Positions 17,478 to 28,800 of a DNA stretch of 64,000 bases are shown here, piece by piece. Position 1 is the first letter of the stretch, and every line of letters starts with the position of its first letter. Made by a program: the position numbers and the translations under genes. The notes beneath the pieces were generated by a model that did no database searches, had not been told where the DNA came from, and saw nothing but the letters and a program-made list of their open reading frames with translations. The DNA is from Gemmatimonadota bacterium (GTDB lineage Bacteria > Gemmatimonadota > Gemmatimonadetes > Palauibacterales > Palauibacteraceae), in the NCBI GenBank assembly GCA_029262175.1, contig JAJCZV010000205.1, forward strand, positions 1-64,000, in the 5' to 3' direction.

Positions 17478-17511
17478 CCGACCGGCGTCGAACGCTCTCA
17501 CGACCGGTCGG
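17478..17511 (+). other. Inverted repeat between rpmB and hemD
   Basis: CCGACCGG (17478-17485) is the exact reverse complement of CCGGTCGG (17504-17511), with an 18-base loop. It may end or attenuate the ribosomal transcript before hemD, but no T-run follows. The hemD TTG start is 17 bases downstream of the second arm. Confidence 0.4.
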
Positions 17512-17528
17512 ACTGCATCGGAGAAGCC

Positions 17529-18317
17529 TTGAACTCCGAGCGACCCATGGCGGGCCTGACCGTGCTCGTCACGCGGCCTGAGGGACAAGCAGACGCTCTG
17601 GCCACGGCGTTCGCCGGCGCGGGGGCGCTCGTGACGGCGATCCCGACGGTCCGCCTCCTCCCCCCATCGGATCCCGACCCGCTCGCGAACGCGACGCGTC
17701 GTATCGACGAGTACGATTGGGTCGTCCTCACCAGCGCCAACGCCGTCGCTCGTCTGGCGGCGGCCGCAGCGGACGCGGGAACGCTTGACGGGCTCCGTCG
17801 ACAACGCTTCGCCGCGATTGGTCCGGCGACCGCCGAGGCCCTCGGGGCGATCGGGTGCTCGGAGCCCCTGACCCCGAACGTTTTTCGCGGCGAAGCGCTT
17901 GCGGAAGCGATTCTTTCCGCCGCTGGCCCCGACCGGGTCGCGGGCCTTCGGGTCCTGATCGCACGGGCCGAGACTGCGCGAGCGGTCCTGCCAGAGCGGC
18001 TGACGAAGGCGGGGGCCCGCGTCGAGATCGTGTCCGCTTATCGGACCGTGGTCAACACGGAGGCGCGACAACCGCTGCTGGATCTCATCGAACTCGGCGC
18101 CCTCGATTGGCTCACCTTCACTGCCGCCTCGACGGTGAGAGCGTTCGTCGAGCTTACGGGCGCGCAGACCGGCGGGGCTTCCGTCGCCGCGATCAGTCCC
18201 GTGACGGCGGCCGCCATCGCGGAGGTGGGCTTGCCGATACACGCGGTGGCCTCGTCTCACACGGCGACGGGCTTGGTGGAGGCCATCGTCGCGGCGGTTT
18301 CTGCGGTGCGCCCATGA
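17529..18317 (+). CDS. hemD: Uroporphyrinogen-III synthase
   Basis: HemD closes and isomerises hydroxymethylbilane to uroporphyrinogen III in tetrapyrrole synthesis. The 262-residue protein has the two-domain family layout: GLTVLVTRPEGQADALATAF at the start, DWVVLTSANAV, FAAIGPATAEALGAIG, and a second half with DWLTFTAASTVRAF. Sequence conservation in this family is low, but hemB directly follows (four-base overlap). The TTG start at 17529 could be replaced by ATG 17547. Confidence 0.85.
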   Translation: MNSERPMAGLTVLVTRPEGQADALATAFAGAGALVTAIPTVRLLPPSDPDPLANATRRIDEYDWVVLTSANAVARLAAAAADAGTLDGLRRQRFAAIGPATAEALGAIGCSEPLTPNVFRGEALAEAILSAAGPDRVAGLRVLIARAETARAVLPERLTKAGARVEIVSAYRTVVNTEARQPLLDLIELGALDWLTFTAASTVRAFVELTGAQTGGASVAAISPVTAAAIAEVGLPIHAVASSHTATGLVEAIVAAVSAVRP

Positions 18318-19297
18318 GCGACGGACGTTTCCCCGATCTGCGACTGAGGCGGCTGCGTCGAACGGCGGCGTTGCGTGATCTCGTCGCTGAGACTCGGCTG
18401 GGCCCGTCAGACTTCGCGTACCCGCTGTTTGTCGATGATTCGGGGCCTTCCCGCCAACCCATCGCTTCGATGCCTGGCGTCGAGCGTCTGACCGTCGCAG
18501 AGACGGTCATCGAGGCCCGGCAAGCGGCGGACGAAGGGATTCGCGCGGTGCTGCTGTTCGGGATTCCCCTCACCAAGGATTCGCGAGGTTCTCGAGCGGA
18601 TCACCCGGATGGGGTCATCCAACGCGCGGTCCGCGCACTCAAGACCGAGGTCCCCGATCTGGTCGTGATCACCGACGTGTGCCTATGCGAATACACCGAC
18701 CATGGACACTGCGGGGTCTTGTCTGGGGATCAGGTCGAAAACGACCGAAGCCTCGAGCGGCTGGCGTCACAAGCGGCGAGTCACGCCGCATCGGGAGCCG
18801 ATATCGTCGCTCCCTCGGACATGATGGACGGCCGGGTAGGCGCGATCCGCGCCGCACTCGACGACGGGGGACACACCGAGACGATCATCCTCTCGTATGC
18901 CGCCAAGTACGCCAGCTCTTTCTACGGCCCGTTTCGAGAGGCTGCCGACTCGACCCCGGCGTTTGGGGATCGGCGCGGGTATCAGATGGATCCGAGGAAT
19001 GCGGACGAAGCGCTGCGCGAGGTCCGGCTGGATCTCGCGGAGGGGGCCGACCTGGTCATGATCAAACCGGCGCTGCCCTGTCTCGACATCGTGCGAAGGG
19101 TCAAGGATACGTTTGGCGTCCCGCTAGCGGCCTATCAAGTCAGTGGTGAGTACGCGATGATCGAAGCCGCTGGCGCCCGCGGCTGGATCGACGCGGAAGC
19201 GGCCCATCTCGAGGCGGCCTACGCGATCCGACGCGCCGGGGCGGACTTCATCGTGACCTACGCCGCGCGCAGACTCGCCCGCGCCACCGCGCGATAG
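18314..19297 (+). CDS. hemB: Delta-aminolevulinic acid dehydratase (porphobilinogen synthase)
   Basis: HemB condenses two 5-aminolevulinate molecules into porphobilinogen. The 327-residue protein has the zinc-site motif DVCLCEYTDHGHCG (three Cys), and the Schiff-base lysine region MIKPALPCLDIV, plus ILSYAAKYASSFYGPFREA. The Cys-rich site marks the Zn-dependent subtype. ATG 18314 overlaps hemD, so the two are likely coupled. Together with hemA/hemX at 52-54 kb the window encodes much of the early heme pathway. Confidence 0.97.
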   Translation: MSDGRFPDLRLRRLRRTAALRDLVAETRLGPSDFAYPLFVDDSGPSRQPIASMPGVERLTVAETVIEARQAADEGIRAVLLFGIPLTKDSRGSRADHPDGVIQRAVRALKTEVPDLVVITDVCLCEYTDHGHCGVLSGDQVENDRSLERLASQAASHAASGADIVAPSDMMDGRVGAIRAALDDGGHTETIILSYAAKYASSFYGPFREAADSTPAFGDRRGYQMDPRNADEALREVRLDLAEGADLVMIKPALPCLDIVRRVKDTFGVPLAAYQVSGEYAMIEAAGARGWIDAEAAHLEAAYAIRRAGADFIVTYAARRLARATAR

Positions 19298-19301
19298 CCG
19301 C

Positions 19302-20264
19302 GTGACGACGATGGTGACCGGCGGAGACGGTTTCGTGGGTCAGCACCTCATCGCCGAGCTGCTTGCGGCAGGCGACGACGTCGTGGGGACGACCATCTCA
19401 GCGCAGCCGGCTCGACAGACGCTCTCCGCCGAAGACTTCGACGCCGTGACCTGGTGCCGGGCGGACGTCGAGGACCCGGAAAGCCTCCAGCGCCTGCTCG
19501 CCGATACCCAGCCCGACAGGCTTTTCCACCTGGCCGGTTTCTCCTCGGGCGTACAAGCGCGAGAGCAGGCGGCGCACGCGCTATCCGTCAACGCGTTGGG
19601 GACGCTCCATCTGCTTGAAGCGGCGGCGGCCGTCGGGTTGCAGGGTCTGCGCGTGGTGGTCGCGGGCTCCGCCGATGCGTATGGGCAGGGATCGTCGCAT
19701 CCCATCGCCGAGACGACGCCTCTGCGCCCACGGAGCCCCTACGGGGCGACCAAGGCCGCCCAAGACGTCGTCGCCCGCGGCGTCGGCGCGGGTTTGGGGC
19801 TCGACGTACGTGTGGCTCGGCTTTTTCCCCTTCTCGGCCCGGGCCAGGGGGAGGCGTTCGTACTCCCGAGCTTCTGCCGCCGCGCCGCGCGAATCGTCCG
19901 CGGAGCCGCAGAGCCACGTCTGCGAGTCGGGAATCTGGACATCGAGCGCGATTTCACGGATGTTCGCGACGGCGTGCGAGGCCTCATCCAGATCGGAGCC
20001 CTGAGCGCCCCGCATCACCGGGCCTACAACATCTGTTCGGGACGGGGGACGCCAGTCCGTCAGCTCCTCGACTGGGTCCTCGAGGTGGCTGGTGTCGACG
20101 TCGAGGTGGTCGTGGATGCCGGATTGGTTCGAGAGGGCGAAGCCCCGCGGGTAGTCGGGGACCCCACACGGCTCTACGATGCCACTAAGTGGTGTGTGGA
20201 ACGGGATCTGCGGAAGGCGGTCCGGGAGACATTTCGTTGGATCGCGGGATCCAGCGCGTCGTAG
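19302..20264 (+). CDS. NAD(P)-dependent sugar-nucleotide epimerase/dehydratase (GDP-mannose reductase-like)
   Basis: An extended short-chain dehydrogenase/reductase. The Rossmann loop is TGGDGFVGQHL near the start, and the catalytic Tyr-Lys pair is in SPYGATKAAQD. Acidic residues and a SADAYG segment match GDP-4-keto-6-deoxymannose reductase or GDP-mannose dehydratase-like enzymes; the exact substrate cannot be read. The 320-residue gene starts with GTG four bases after hemB and opens a sugar-nucleotide block with ugd and a UDP-glucuronate decarboxylase. Confidence 0.8.
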   Translation: MTTMVTGGDGFVGQHLIAELLAAGDDVVGTTISAQPARQTLSAEDFDAVTWCRADVEDPESLQRLLADTQPDRLFHLAGFSSGVQAREQAAHALSVNALGTLHLLEAAAAVGLQGLRVVVAGSADAYGQGSSHPIAETTPLRPRSPYGATKAAQDVVARGVGAGLGLDVRVARLFPLLGPGQGEAFVLPSFCRRAARIVRGAAEPRLRVGNLDIERDFTDVRDGVRGLIQIGALSAPHHRAYNICSGRGTPVRQLLDWVLEVAGVDVEVVVDAGLVREGEAPRVVGDPTRLYDATKWCVERDLRKAVRETFRWIAGSSAS

Positions 20265-20320
20265 GGGAACAAGCGCGGTAATACGCTGACGAATCGCCAG
20301 ACGGGGAGCGGGGAACGCGG

Positions 20321-21639
20321 ATGGATGTCACGGTAATTGGTACGGGATACGTAGGATTGGTGGTAGGATCCTGCCTTGCGGAGGGAGGAAACCACGTAAC
20401 CTGCGCGGACATCGACGAGGACAAAATCGCTCGTCTGAATTCCGGCGAGGTCCCGATTTATGAGCCCGGGCTCGATCGCCTGATTTCGCACAACCTCTCG
20501 GCGGGTCGACTCCGATTCACCACGGACGCCTCCGAAGGGATCCGAACCGCCGACGCGATCTTCGTCGCGGTCGGCACGCCCCCGGGCGAGGACGGCTCGG
20601 CGAATCTGGATTTCGTTCGGCAAGCGGCCCGCACGATCGGCGATCACGTGAGACCCGGCACCGTCGTGATCATGAAAAGCACCGTGCCGGTTGGAACAAG
20701 CGACATCGCGCGAGCCGAGATCGAGAGTCGAACCGACACCCCGTTCTATATGTGCTCCAACCCGGAGTTCTTGAAAGAAGGAGACGCCGTCGGGGACTTC
20801 ATGTATCCCGATCGAGTGGTTTGCGGCGTCGATGCGCCGGAAGCTCACGACCGTATGCAGGAGCTCTACGAGCCGTTTGTCCGCTCGGGAAATCCTCTCA
20901 TCTTCATGGACATCGCCTCGGCCGAGATGACCAAGTATGCGGCCAACGCGATGTTGGCTACCCGGATCAGCTTCATGAACCAGGTGGCCGAACTGTGCGA
21001 GCGCACCGGGGCCGATGTGGAATTGGTTCGCCGAGGGATCGGCTCGGACAAACGGATCGGGCAAGCGTTTCTCTACGCTGGGACCGGCTATGGCGGCAGC
21101 TGCTTCCCAAAAGATGTCCAGGCCTTGATCCAGACCGGCCACGAACACGACGTCGACCTCACCGTCCTCGAATCGGTGCACCATGCGAACGACCGACAAA
21201 AGACCGTACTCGTCCGAAAGATCCAGGAGCGCTTTGGTCCCGACCTGACGGGGATGCGATTCGCGCTTTGGGGTCTCGCTTTCAAGCCGGAGACCGACGA
21301 CATGCGTGCCGCCCCCTCGCTTGCGATCGTGGCCGCTCTGCTCGAAGCAGGCGCCACGGTGAGCGCGCACGATCCAGTGGCGATGGACGTCGCTCGCGAG
21401 TTCTACCTAAAGGACTCCGTTACCTATGGCGACGACGAATACGACACGCTGGATGGCGCCGACGCGATCATCTTCGTGACCGAATGGTTGCCGTATCGGC
21501 GCCCCGACTGGGGCGTGGTCAGCCAGCGTATGGCCCGCAAGATCATCTTCGATGGCCGAAACATGTTCGATACGGAGCGCATGCGAGCGTTGGGTTTCGA
21601 GTACTACTCGATCGGTAGAGCTCAGATTCGGGCAACCGC

Positions 21640-21643
<4 letters not shown>
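20321..21643 (+). CDS. ugd: UDP-glucose 6-dehydrogenase
   Basis: This enzyme oxidises UDP-glucose to UDP-glucuronate with two NAD+. The 440-residue protein starts MDVTVIGTGYVGLVVGSCLA, contains STVPVGTSD, EFLKEGDAVGDFMYPDR, and the catalytic-cysteine loop GTGYGGSCFPKDVQAL; the C-terminal domain has LAFKPETDDMR. It overlaps the next gene by four bases (ATGA), which decarboxylates its product, so the pair makes UDP-xylose. Confidence 0.96.
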
Positions 21644-22608
<965 letters not shown>

Positions 22609-22619
22609 AGGAGGGCCCG

Positions 22620-23483
22620 ATGGGCGGAATGGGTGGGGTTAGCGTGTCAGTCGTCATGCCCATCTACAACGAGGAGGAAACGCTCGAAGCTATTATCCGA
22701 CGCGTGAAGCAGGTCGCCCCCGAGGTGGAGCTCATCGCCGTCGATGACGGCTCCAAAGATCGATCGCGCGAGATCCTGGCAGCACTGCAGAAGGAGGGCC
22801 TCGTCGACCGGGTCGAACTGCACGCCAAGAACCAGGGAAAGGGTGGGGCGTTGTCGACGGGCTTTCGGGCCGCCACCGGCGACATCGTGATCGTTCAGGA
22901 TGCCGATCTCGAGTACGATCCCGCCGAGTACCCCTGGATTATCGAGCCGATCCTGGCCGACAAAGCGGACGTCGTGTACGGCTCGAGGTTCATGGGAGGC
23001 CGTCCCCACCGCGTTCTTTACTTCTGGCATTCGGTGGGGAACCGCTTTTTGACCCTCCTCTCCAACATGATCACGAATCTGAACCTTACCGACATGGAAA
23101 CCTGCTATAAATGCTTCCGTCGGGAGGTCCTCGAGCAGCTCACGATCGAGGAGCGAGCCTTTGGCGTAGAGCCGGAAATTACCGCCAAAATGGCCCTGGG
23201 GGGTTGGCGGGTCTACGAGGTAGGGATCTCTTACGCCGGTCGAACGTACGCAGAGGGGAAGAAAATCACCTGGCGTGACGGGATGTCGGCAATCCGCTGT
23301 ATTATCAAGTACGGTCTTGTCCGTCGGTGGACGAAAAAGGGGATCCCGTTTGCCCAGGAGAGGCTTCCGAGCATGGGGCACGAAATCGGGTGGGGCCACC
23401 GGCCGCCAAGCTCGATCGAGTCGGCGACGCGCGTCGTGTCGCCTGCTGGGCCGCAGACAGGGGCAGCACGCGTCGACGGCTGA
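22620..23483 (+). CDS. Family 2 glycosyltransferase (DPM1/polyprenyl-phosphate type)
   Basis: A soluble GT-A enzyme that transfers a sugar from a nucleotide donor, probably to a polyprenyl phosphate. The 287-residue protein has VSVVMPIYNEEETLEAII, the VDDGSKDRS motif, and the DxD-type DADLEYDP. The segment YGSRFMGG then ETCYKCFRREVLE resembles dolichol-phosphate mannosyltransferase-like proteins. No membrane helix is obvious at the C-terminus; instead a polar tail of about 45 residues follows. The start is ATG 22620 after GGAGGGCCCG. Confidence 0.85.
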   Translation: MGGMGGVSVSVVMPIYNEEETLEAIIRRVKQVAPEVELIAVDDGSKDRSREILAALQKEGLVDRVELHAKNQGKGGALSTGFRAATGDIVIVQDADLEYDPAEYPWIIEPILADKADVVYGSRFMGGRPHRVLYFWHSVGNRFLTLLSNMITNLNLTDMETCYKCFRREVLEQLTIEERAFGVEPEITAKMALGGWRVYEVGISYAGRTYAEGKKITWRDGMSAIRCIIKYGLVRRWTKKGIPFAQERLPSMGHEIGWGHRPPSSIESATRVVSPAGPQTGAARVDG

Positions 23484-23529
23484 CCATTTCGGGACGCAGC
23501 GGGGCGACAAGAGACGAAACAGGAGCGCA

Positions 23530-24441
23530 GTGCCTGCAAACATGAAGCACGGAAAACGGTTGGCCCTCGCCCTCGTGTTGGCCGTCGCCGCCTGCGAGGA
23601 CCCGGCGGATCGATCGATCGCGCTGGGGGATCGCCTGCTTGCCGTCGGCGACGCCGAGGAAGCCATCGCCGAGTACAAGTTGGCGCAACGAATCCGCGGC
23701 GACACCGATGAGCTGTTTCTGCGACTGGGCCACGCCTATTCGATTCGAGCCGATGTAGACGGCGCCTTGGGGTACTTCGAACCACTGGTCGAACGGGCCC
23801 CGGACCTACGCCATCAGATCGCGTCGGATCTCGTCGCCATGGCCTACGAGTCTCGCGACCGAGGGGCGCTCGAGAACATGTCGCGTGCCCTGCAACTACC
23901 GCTCGCCTGGGGGTTGGGCTACGTGCCCCGTGATCTGGAAAGGTCTCTCGCGGAGCACTACGCCAACGACGGGGATTACACACGAGCGCTGTCGCTTTAT
24001 CTTACCCTCTTGGCCGACGATGGTGAACCTGCCGCTTCGGATCTCTACCAAACGGGCCGGGCCTACAAGGAAATGGGTGGGTGCGATCGCGCCTTGCCGT
24101 ATCTCGCGCAGTACGTCGAAGGCGTCTCGCGACGTGATCCGACCCGGGACGCGGCACGGTATCATTACGGCGACTGCTTGTTTCTTTCAGCGGATGAAGA
24201 TCGCGCGGCCGGGCGGCCTTCCGCGGCTCTGGGCAAGCTCACCACCATGGTCGAACTCGGAGTCCCGCGGAGTCATCTGGTTCAGGCGCACTTTTTTAGG
24301 GGGGAAATGCTGCTTTCTGGGGGGAACACGGACGAGGCGCTTCGGGCCTACACCCGAGTGCTTGAACTGAGTCCGAACCGAACGGGGGCCCAAGCGGTGC
24401 GGGCCGAGGAGCGCATTCGGCAGATCCGGTTCGGGTTCTGA
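23530..24441 (+). CDS. TPR-repeat lipoprotein
   Basis: A 303-residue lipoprotein: a hydrophobic leader (KRLALALVLAVAAC) with lipobox at VAAC, then tetratricopeptide-like helical repeats from AIEYKLAQR-like sequence (here AIAEYKLAQR) to the C-terminal MLLSGGNTDEALRAYTRVLE. The likely start is GTG 23530 four bases after AGGAG; ATG 23542 is an alternative and keeps the leader. Its neighbours (BamD overlapping the stop) suggest a role in the envelope, but no specific function is recognised. Confidence 0.75.
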   Translation: MPANMKHGKRLALALVLAVAACEDPADRSIALGDRLLAVGDAEEAIAEYKLAQRIRGDTDELFLRLGHAYSIRADVDGALGYFEPLVERAPDLRHQIASDLVAMAYESRDRGALENMSRALQLPLAWGLGYVPRDLERSLAEHYANDGDYTRALSLYLTLLADDGEPAASDLYQTGRAYKEMGGCDRALPYLAQYVEGVSRRDPTRDAARYHYGDCLFLSADEDRAAGRPSAALGKLTTMVELGVPRSHLVQAHFFRGEMLLSGGNTDEALRAYTRVLELSPNRTGAQAVRAEERIRQIRFGF

Positions 24442-25211
24442 TGAACGCGTTCCACTCTGGACCGAGGCGGCCGTGGATTGCGCTGGTTGTCCTGTTTGGC
24501 GCCTGCGCGCCCGACCGACCGCCGAACGACGTGGAGCCGCCCGATGTATTCGCGTGGGCCCAAGAAAAGTTCGAATTGGAGGAGTATACCTCCGCGGCCG
24601 ACGGCTTTCTGACGTTTCTTATCCGGGACCCCCTGAGCCCGGTCGTAGACAGCGCGCAATACATGGCCGCCGAAGCCAAGCTCCGAGCGGGAAAAGAACT
24701 CGAGGCCGTCGAAGAGTTCAAGCGCCTCGCCACCGGACGGCCCAACAGCCCTTGGGCCGACGACGCGCAATACGGTGCCTGTCGCGCCTACCTCGGAGCG
24801 GCGCCCAAGATCTCCTTGTCGCAGGAGTTCACTCGGCTGTCCATCGAAGAATGTCAGCGGCTTCTCCAGTTCTTCCCCGCGACCGAGTACCGCGAGGCCG
24901 CCGAGGCGCATATCCTAGAGGCGCAGGCCAAGATCGCCGAGAAGAGCTACGACATCGGCCGCTTCTATCAAGACAGTCGGCGGCTCCTGGAGTCGGCGAT
25001 CGTGTACTATGAGAAGTCTCTTTCAGAGGGACCCGGTGCGTACTTTCTCCCCGATCTCCTGTCGCGTTTGTATCACAGCTATACCACCGTCGGCTTCGAT
25101 ACCGAGGCTCGGAGCATTCGCGAGCGGTTGATGACGGAGTTTCCGGACTCGCCTGAAGCACAGGCCCTGGCGGCCGAGGACGGGGCCGCGGTCGATGGGT
25201 CGGAGGACTGA
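24441..25211 (+). CDS. bamD: Outer membrane assembly lipoprotein BamD-like
   Basis: BamD is the essential TPR lipoprotein of the beta-barrel assembly machine. The 256-residue protein has a leader LVVLFGAC with a lipobox, then TPR-type repeats with AKLRAGKELEAVEEFKRLA and the BamD-typical central segment AQAKIAEKSYDIGRFY. The start ATG overlaps the previous stop (TGATG). The stop is in the same frame as nadD, with no canonical start codon in between. Confidence 0.85.
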   Translation: MNAFHSGPRRPWIALVVLFGACAPDRPPNDVEPPDVFAWAQEKFELEEYTSAADGFLTFLIRDPLSPVVDSAQYMAAEAKLRAGKELEAVEEFKRLATGRPNSPWADDAQYGACRAYLGAAPKISLSQEFTRLSIEECQRLLQFFPATEYREAAEAHILEAQAKIAEKSYDIGRFYQDSRRLLESAIVYYEKSLSEGPGAYFLPDLLSRLYHSYTTVGFDTEARSIRERLMTEFPDSPEAQALAAEDGAAVDGSED

Positions 25212-25214
25212 ACC

Positions 25215-25802
25215 ACGACGTCACGAATCGGCGTTCTCGGAGGCAGCTTCGACCCGCCCCACGTGGCGCACGCGATCCTCGCTCAAGAGCTCCTCGAGGC
25301 TCTGGATCTGGATCGGCTGATCGTGGTCCCCGCCGCCGAACCGCCTCATCGTGACGTGGTCTTACCCTCCGACGTCCGGCTCGCGCTTGTCCGCCGACTC
25401 TTTGAGGGGGTCGAGGGAATCGAGGTGAGCACTGTCGAATACGAGCGTCCCGGTCCGTCGTATACGGCCGATACCCTGGAGGTTCTTCGCGGCTCGTTTC
25501 CCGGCGCCCGGCTGCTGTTGATCATGGGTGCCGACCAGTTCGCGGTGCTCGATACGTGGCGAGACCTTGGCCGACTGACGGAATTGGCGGAAATTGCCGT
25601 CATGCGGCGCTCGGGTGAGGAGCCTAAACCCCCTCCAGGGGTAGGCGAAATCGACTATACTGTGGTCGACGTGACGCGGATTGATGTGTCCGCCAGCCAC
25701 GTCCGGGAGCGCCTGCGCCTAGGGCGCTCTATTCGCTTTTTGGTTGTCGAATCGATCCGCGCAGATATAGAGCGGGAATGGGTGGAGAGTCTTACATGTT
25801 GA
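25215..25802 (+). CDS. nadD: Nicotinate-nucleotide adenylyltransferase (non-canonical start)
   Basis: NadD adenylylates nicotinate mononucleotide in NAD synthesis. The nucleotide-binding motif GGSFDPPHVAH (residues 9-19) and the C-terminal SASHVRERL (ISTTxIR-like) identify it. No ATG, GTG or TTG lies between the bamD stop and this motif. ACG at 25215 sits seven bases after GGAGGA and gives MTSRIGVLGGSFDPPH, matching the usual NadD N-terminus; ACG 25218 or ATC 25227 are alternatives. The first ordinary start, GTG 25263, would delete the motif. The 3' end overlaps secA by seven bases. Confidence 0.85.
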   Translation, partial: TTSRIGVLGGSFDPPHVAHAILAQELLEALDLDRLIVVPAAEPPHRDVVLPSDVRLALVRRLFEGVEGIEVSTVEYERPGPSYTADTLEVLRGSFPGARLLLIMGADQFAVLDTWRDLGRLTELAEIAVMRRSGEEPKPPPGVGEIDYTVVDVTRIDVSASHVRERLRLGRSIRFLVVESIRADIEREWVESLTC

Positions 25803-28800
25803 AGGGTGTGGCCTCACAATTATTTGGCACGCGGTTCTCCCGCGAGATGAAGCGGATGAGACCGACGATCGCCGCGATTCTCGAGCACGAAGCGCGTCTC
25901 GCGAACTTCTCCGAAGACGAAGTGCAGGCCCAAACGCCGAAGTTCCGTGCGCTGATCGAGGATCGGACGGCGGAGTTCGAGGCCTCGCTCGAAGCGCTCA
26001 AAGAAGAACGGCGCCACACGGAGAATCCCGGGAAGCGCGCCGACCTCACGGAGCAGATGGCCGCGACCGAGGGCGAACTCAACCAGGCCACTCAGGCCAT
26101 CCTGGATGAGATCCTCCCCGAGGCGTTCGCCACCGTGCGAGAAGCTTGCCGCCGATTGGTCGGCCGACCCATCACGGTCAGCGGGAATGAAATGACCTGG
26201 GACATGATCCCCTACGATGTGCAGCTCATCGGCGGGATCGTTCTCCACCAGGGAAAGATCGCCGAGATGGCGACGGGCGAAGGGAAGACGCTCGTCGCCA
26301 CGATGCCCCTGTTTCTGAACGCGTTGTCGGGGAAGGGCGCCCACCTCATCACGGTCAATGACTACCTCGCCCGCCGAGATTCCCAGTGGATGGGCACCGT
26401 CTTCGAGTACTTGGGTCTTACGGTGGGTACGCTCGACGACACGCAGCCGGGGACCGAGGAACGTCGAGCCGCCTACAATGCGGACATCACCTACGGGACC
26501 AACAACGAATTCGGGTTCGACTACCTTAGAGACAACATGGTGGTCGACCTCCAGCAGCGCGTCCAGCGTCCGCACTCCTACGCGATCATCGATGAAGTCG
26601 ACTCCGTTCTCGTCGACGAGGCGCGTACGCCGCTCATCATCTCGGGTCCGGCAGGGCGTGACGAACGCGACGTCTACAAGACGTATAACGCGCAGGTCTC
26701 CGCGCTCGCACGCAAGCAGTCGCAGCTCGTGAATGGTCTGATCGCCGAAGGGACCAAGCTGCTCGACAAGTTGGAAGAGGATGACGATGCGGACGCGCGT
26801 TGGAACGCGGGTCTCAAGCTTCTGGCCGCACAACGCGGGGGGCCAAAGAACAAGAGGCTCCTCAAGCTGCTCACGCGATCGGGCGTAAAGCAGCTCGTTC
26901 AACGCACTGAAGCCGACATGATGCGAGACAAGCGGCTTCCCGAAGTCGACGAGATGCTCCTTTACTCGATGGACGAAAAGGGGCACACGATTCAGCTCTC
27001 CGACCAGGGACTGGACGTGCTTTCGCCGACCGATGGCGACGCGTTTACGGTCCCCGATATTTCGGAGGACGTAAAGCGTGTCGAAGACGATGAGAAACTC
27101 ACGACCGACGAGAAACGCGCAAAGATCGAAGACTTAGAGCGCGAATACGCAGAGAAGTCCGAGAAGATCCACGTCATCCATCAGCTCGTAAAAGCGTATT
27201 CTCTGTACGAGAAAGACGTGGAGTACGTCGTCGAGGCTGGAGAGGTCGTGATCGTCGATGAGTTCACCGGCCGCAAGATGCAGGGACGGCGCTGGTCCGA
27301 CGGGCTGCACCAGGCGGTCGAGGCGAAAGAAAACGTCACCGTTCGGGGTGAGACGCAGACCCTCGCGACGATTACGATCCAAAACTACTTCCGTATGTAC
27401 GACAAGCTCTCGGGCATGACAGGAACAGCCGAGACGGAGGAATCCGAGTTCGACGAAATCTATGGACTCGAAGTGGTGGTGATCCCTACAAATCGCCCGA
27501 TCCGACGTCTGGATCATCACGACGTCATTTTCCAAACCAAGCAGGAGAAGTACGCCGCGCTCATCGACGAGATCGAGCGGATCAACGGGCAAGGTCTGCC
27601 GATCCTCGTCGGAACGACCAGCGTCGAGGTGTCCGAAATCCTGGGGCGGCTACTCAAGCGACGCGGCCTCTCGCACGAAGTCCTCAACGCGAAGCAGCAC
27701 GAGCGCGAGGCACACATCGTTCAAAACGCCGGCCAGCCTGGTGCGATCACGATCGCGACCAACATGGCGGGCCGCGGCACCGACATTAAGCTGGCCGATC
27801 CCTGCGTCCAGTGCGAAGTGTGCGGTATCCGTTCGGACAAGCCCTCGTATGGCCAGCTCACGGAAGAGCCGGACTTGTCGCGAGAGGAGATCAAGAAGCG
27901 AGGCTGTGAGGACGAGCCGCCTTGCGGGCTTCAAATTCTCGGGACCGAGCGTCACGAATCGAGACGTATCGATCGACAGCTGCGAGGTCGTGCAGGCCGC
28001 CAGGGCGACCCGGGGGCGAGTCTGTTTTTTCTTTCGCTCGAAGACGATCTCATGCGGCTCTTCATGCCCGAGCGCGTGTCCAAGATCATGGATCGACTTG
28101 GCGTGGAAGAAGGCGAAGTCATCACCCACCCGTGGATTTCGAAATCGATCGAACGGGCGCAGAAACGTGTCGAGATGCAGAACTTCGACGCGCGTAAACG
28201 CCTCCTCGAGTACGACGATGTGATGAACCAGCAGCGCGAAGTCGTCTACGATCTTCGGTTGTACGCCCTGGAGGGAGGAGAGGACCTCAAGGGTGAGACG
28301 TGGGAGATGATCGAGGAAGCCATCCGGGAAGAGATGGAGGAGTTTGTTCCCACGGGCATCGAGCATGAAGAGTGGGACGTCGCCGGGCTTCGTGAGCACC
28401 TACTCGTCGACTATTTCCTGCATAACGATTTCTTGCCTCGAGATGGCGCGGTTGGAACGGACGACTGGGCGGATTCCGAGGCCTTGCATGAGGCCGTGGT
28501 CGAGAGCGCACATGAACAGTTCCATAAGAAGCTGGACGGATTCAATGAGCTCTGGGAACGCGTGCTTCGCTTTATCGTCCTCTCGGTGCTCGACGAGAAG
28601 TGGAAAGATCACCTCTACGACCTGGATCACCTCCGAGCTTCGATTCACTATCGATCCTGGGGCCAAAAAGACCCGCTGATCGAGTACAAGAAAGAAGCGT
28701 ACGACGAGTTCGTAAACTTGATCGTCGACATCCGAAAGACCGTCGCCAACCGGTTCTTCCGCGCCCAACTCGAAGTCCGCGGACCGGCCCGTCCGGTGCC

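Noticed and set aside
25209..25211. bamD stop (TGA) as another selenocysteine codon joining bamD and nadD
   Set aside because: It is not at a redox position, BamD's normal end is reached, and the sequence after it reads as the NadD start; rare-start or other explanations are simpler.
25820..26986. 388-codon − strand frame opposite secA
   Set aside because: Antisense shadow of SecA; no start site or motif, and SecA covers the region completely.
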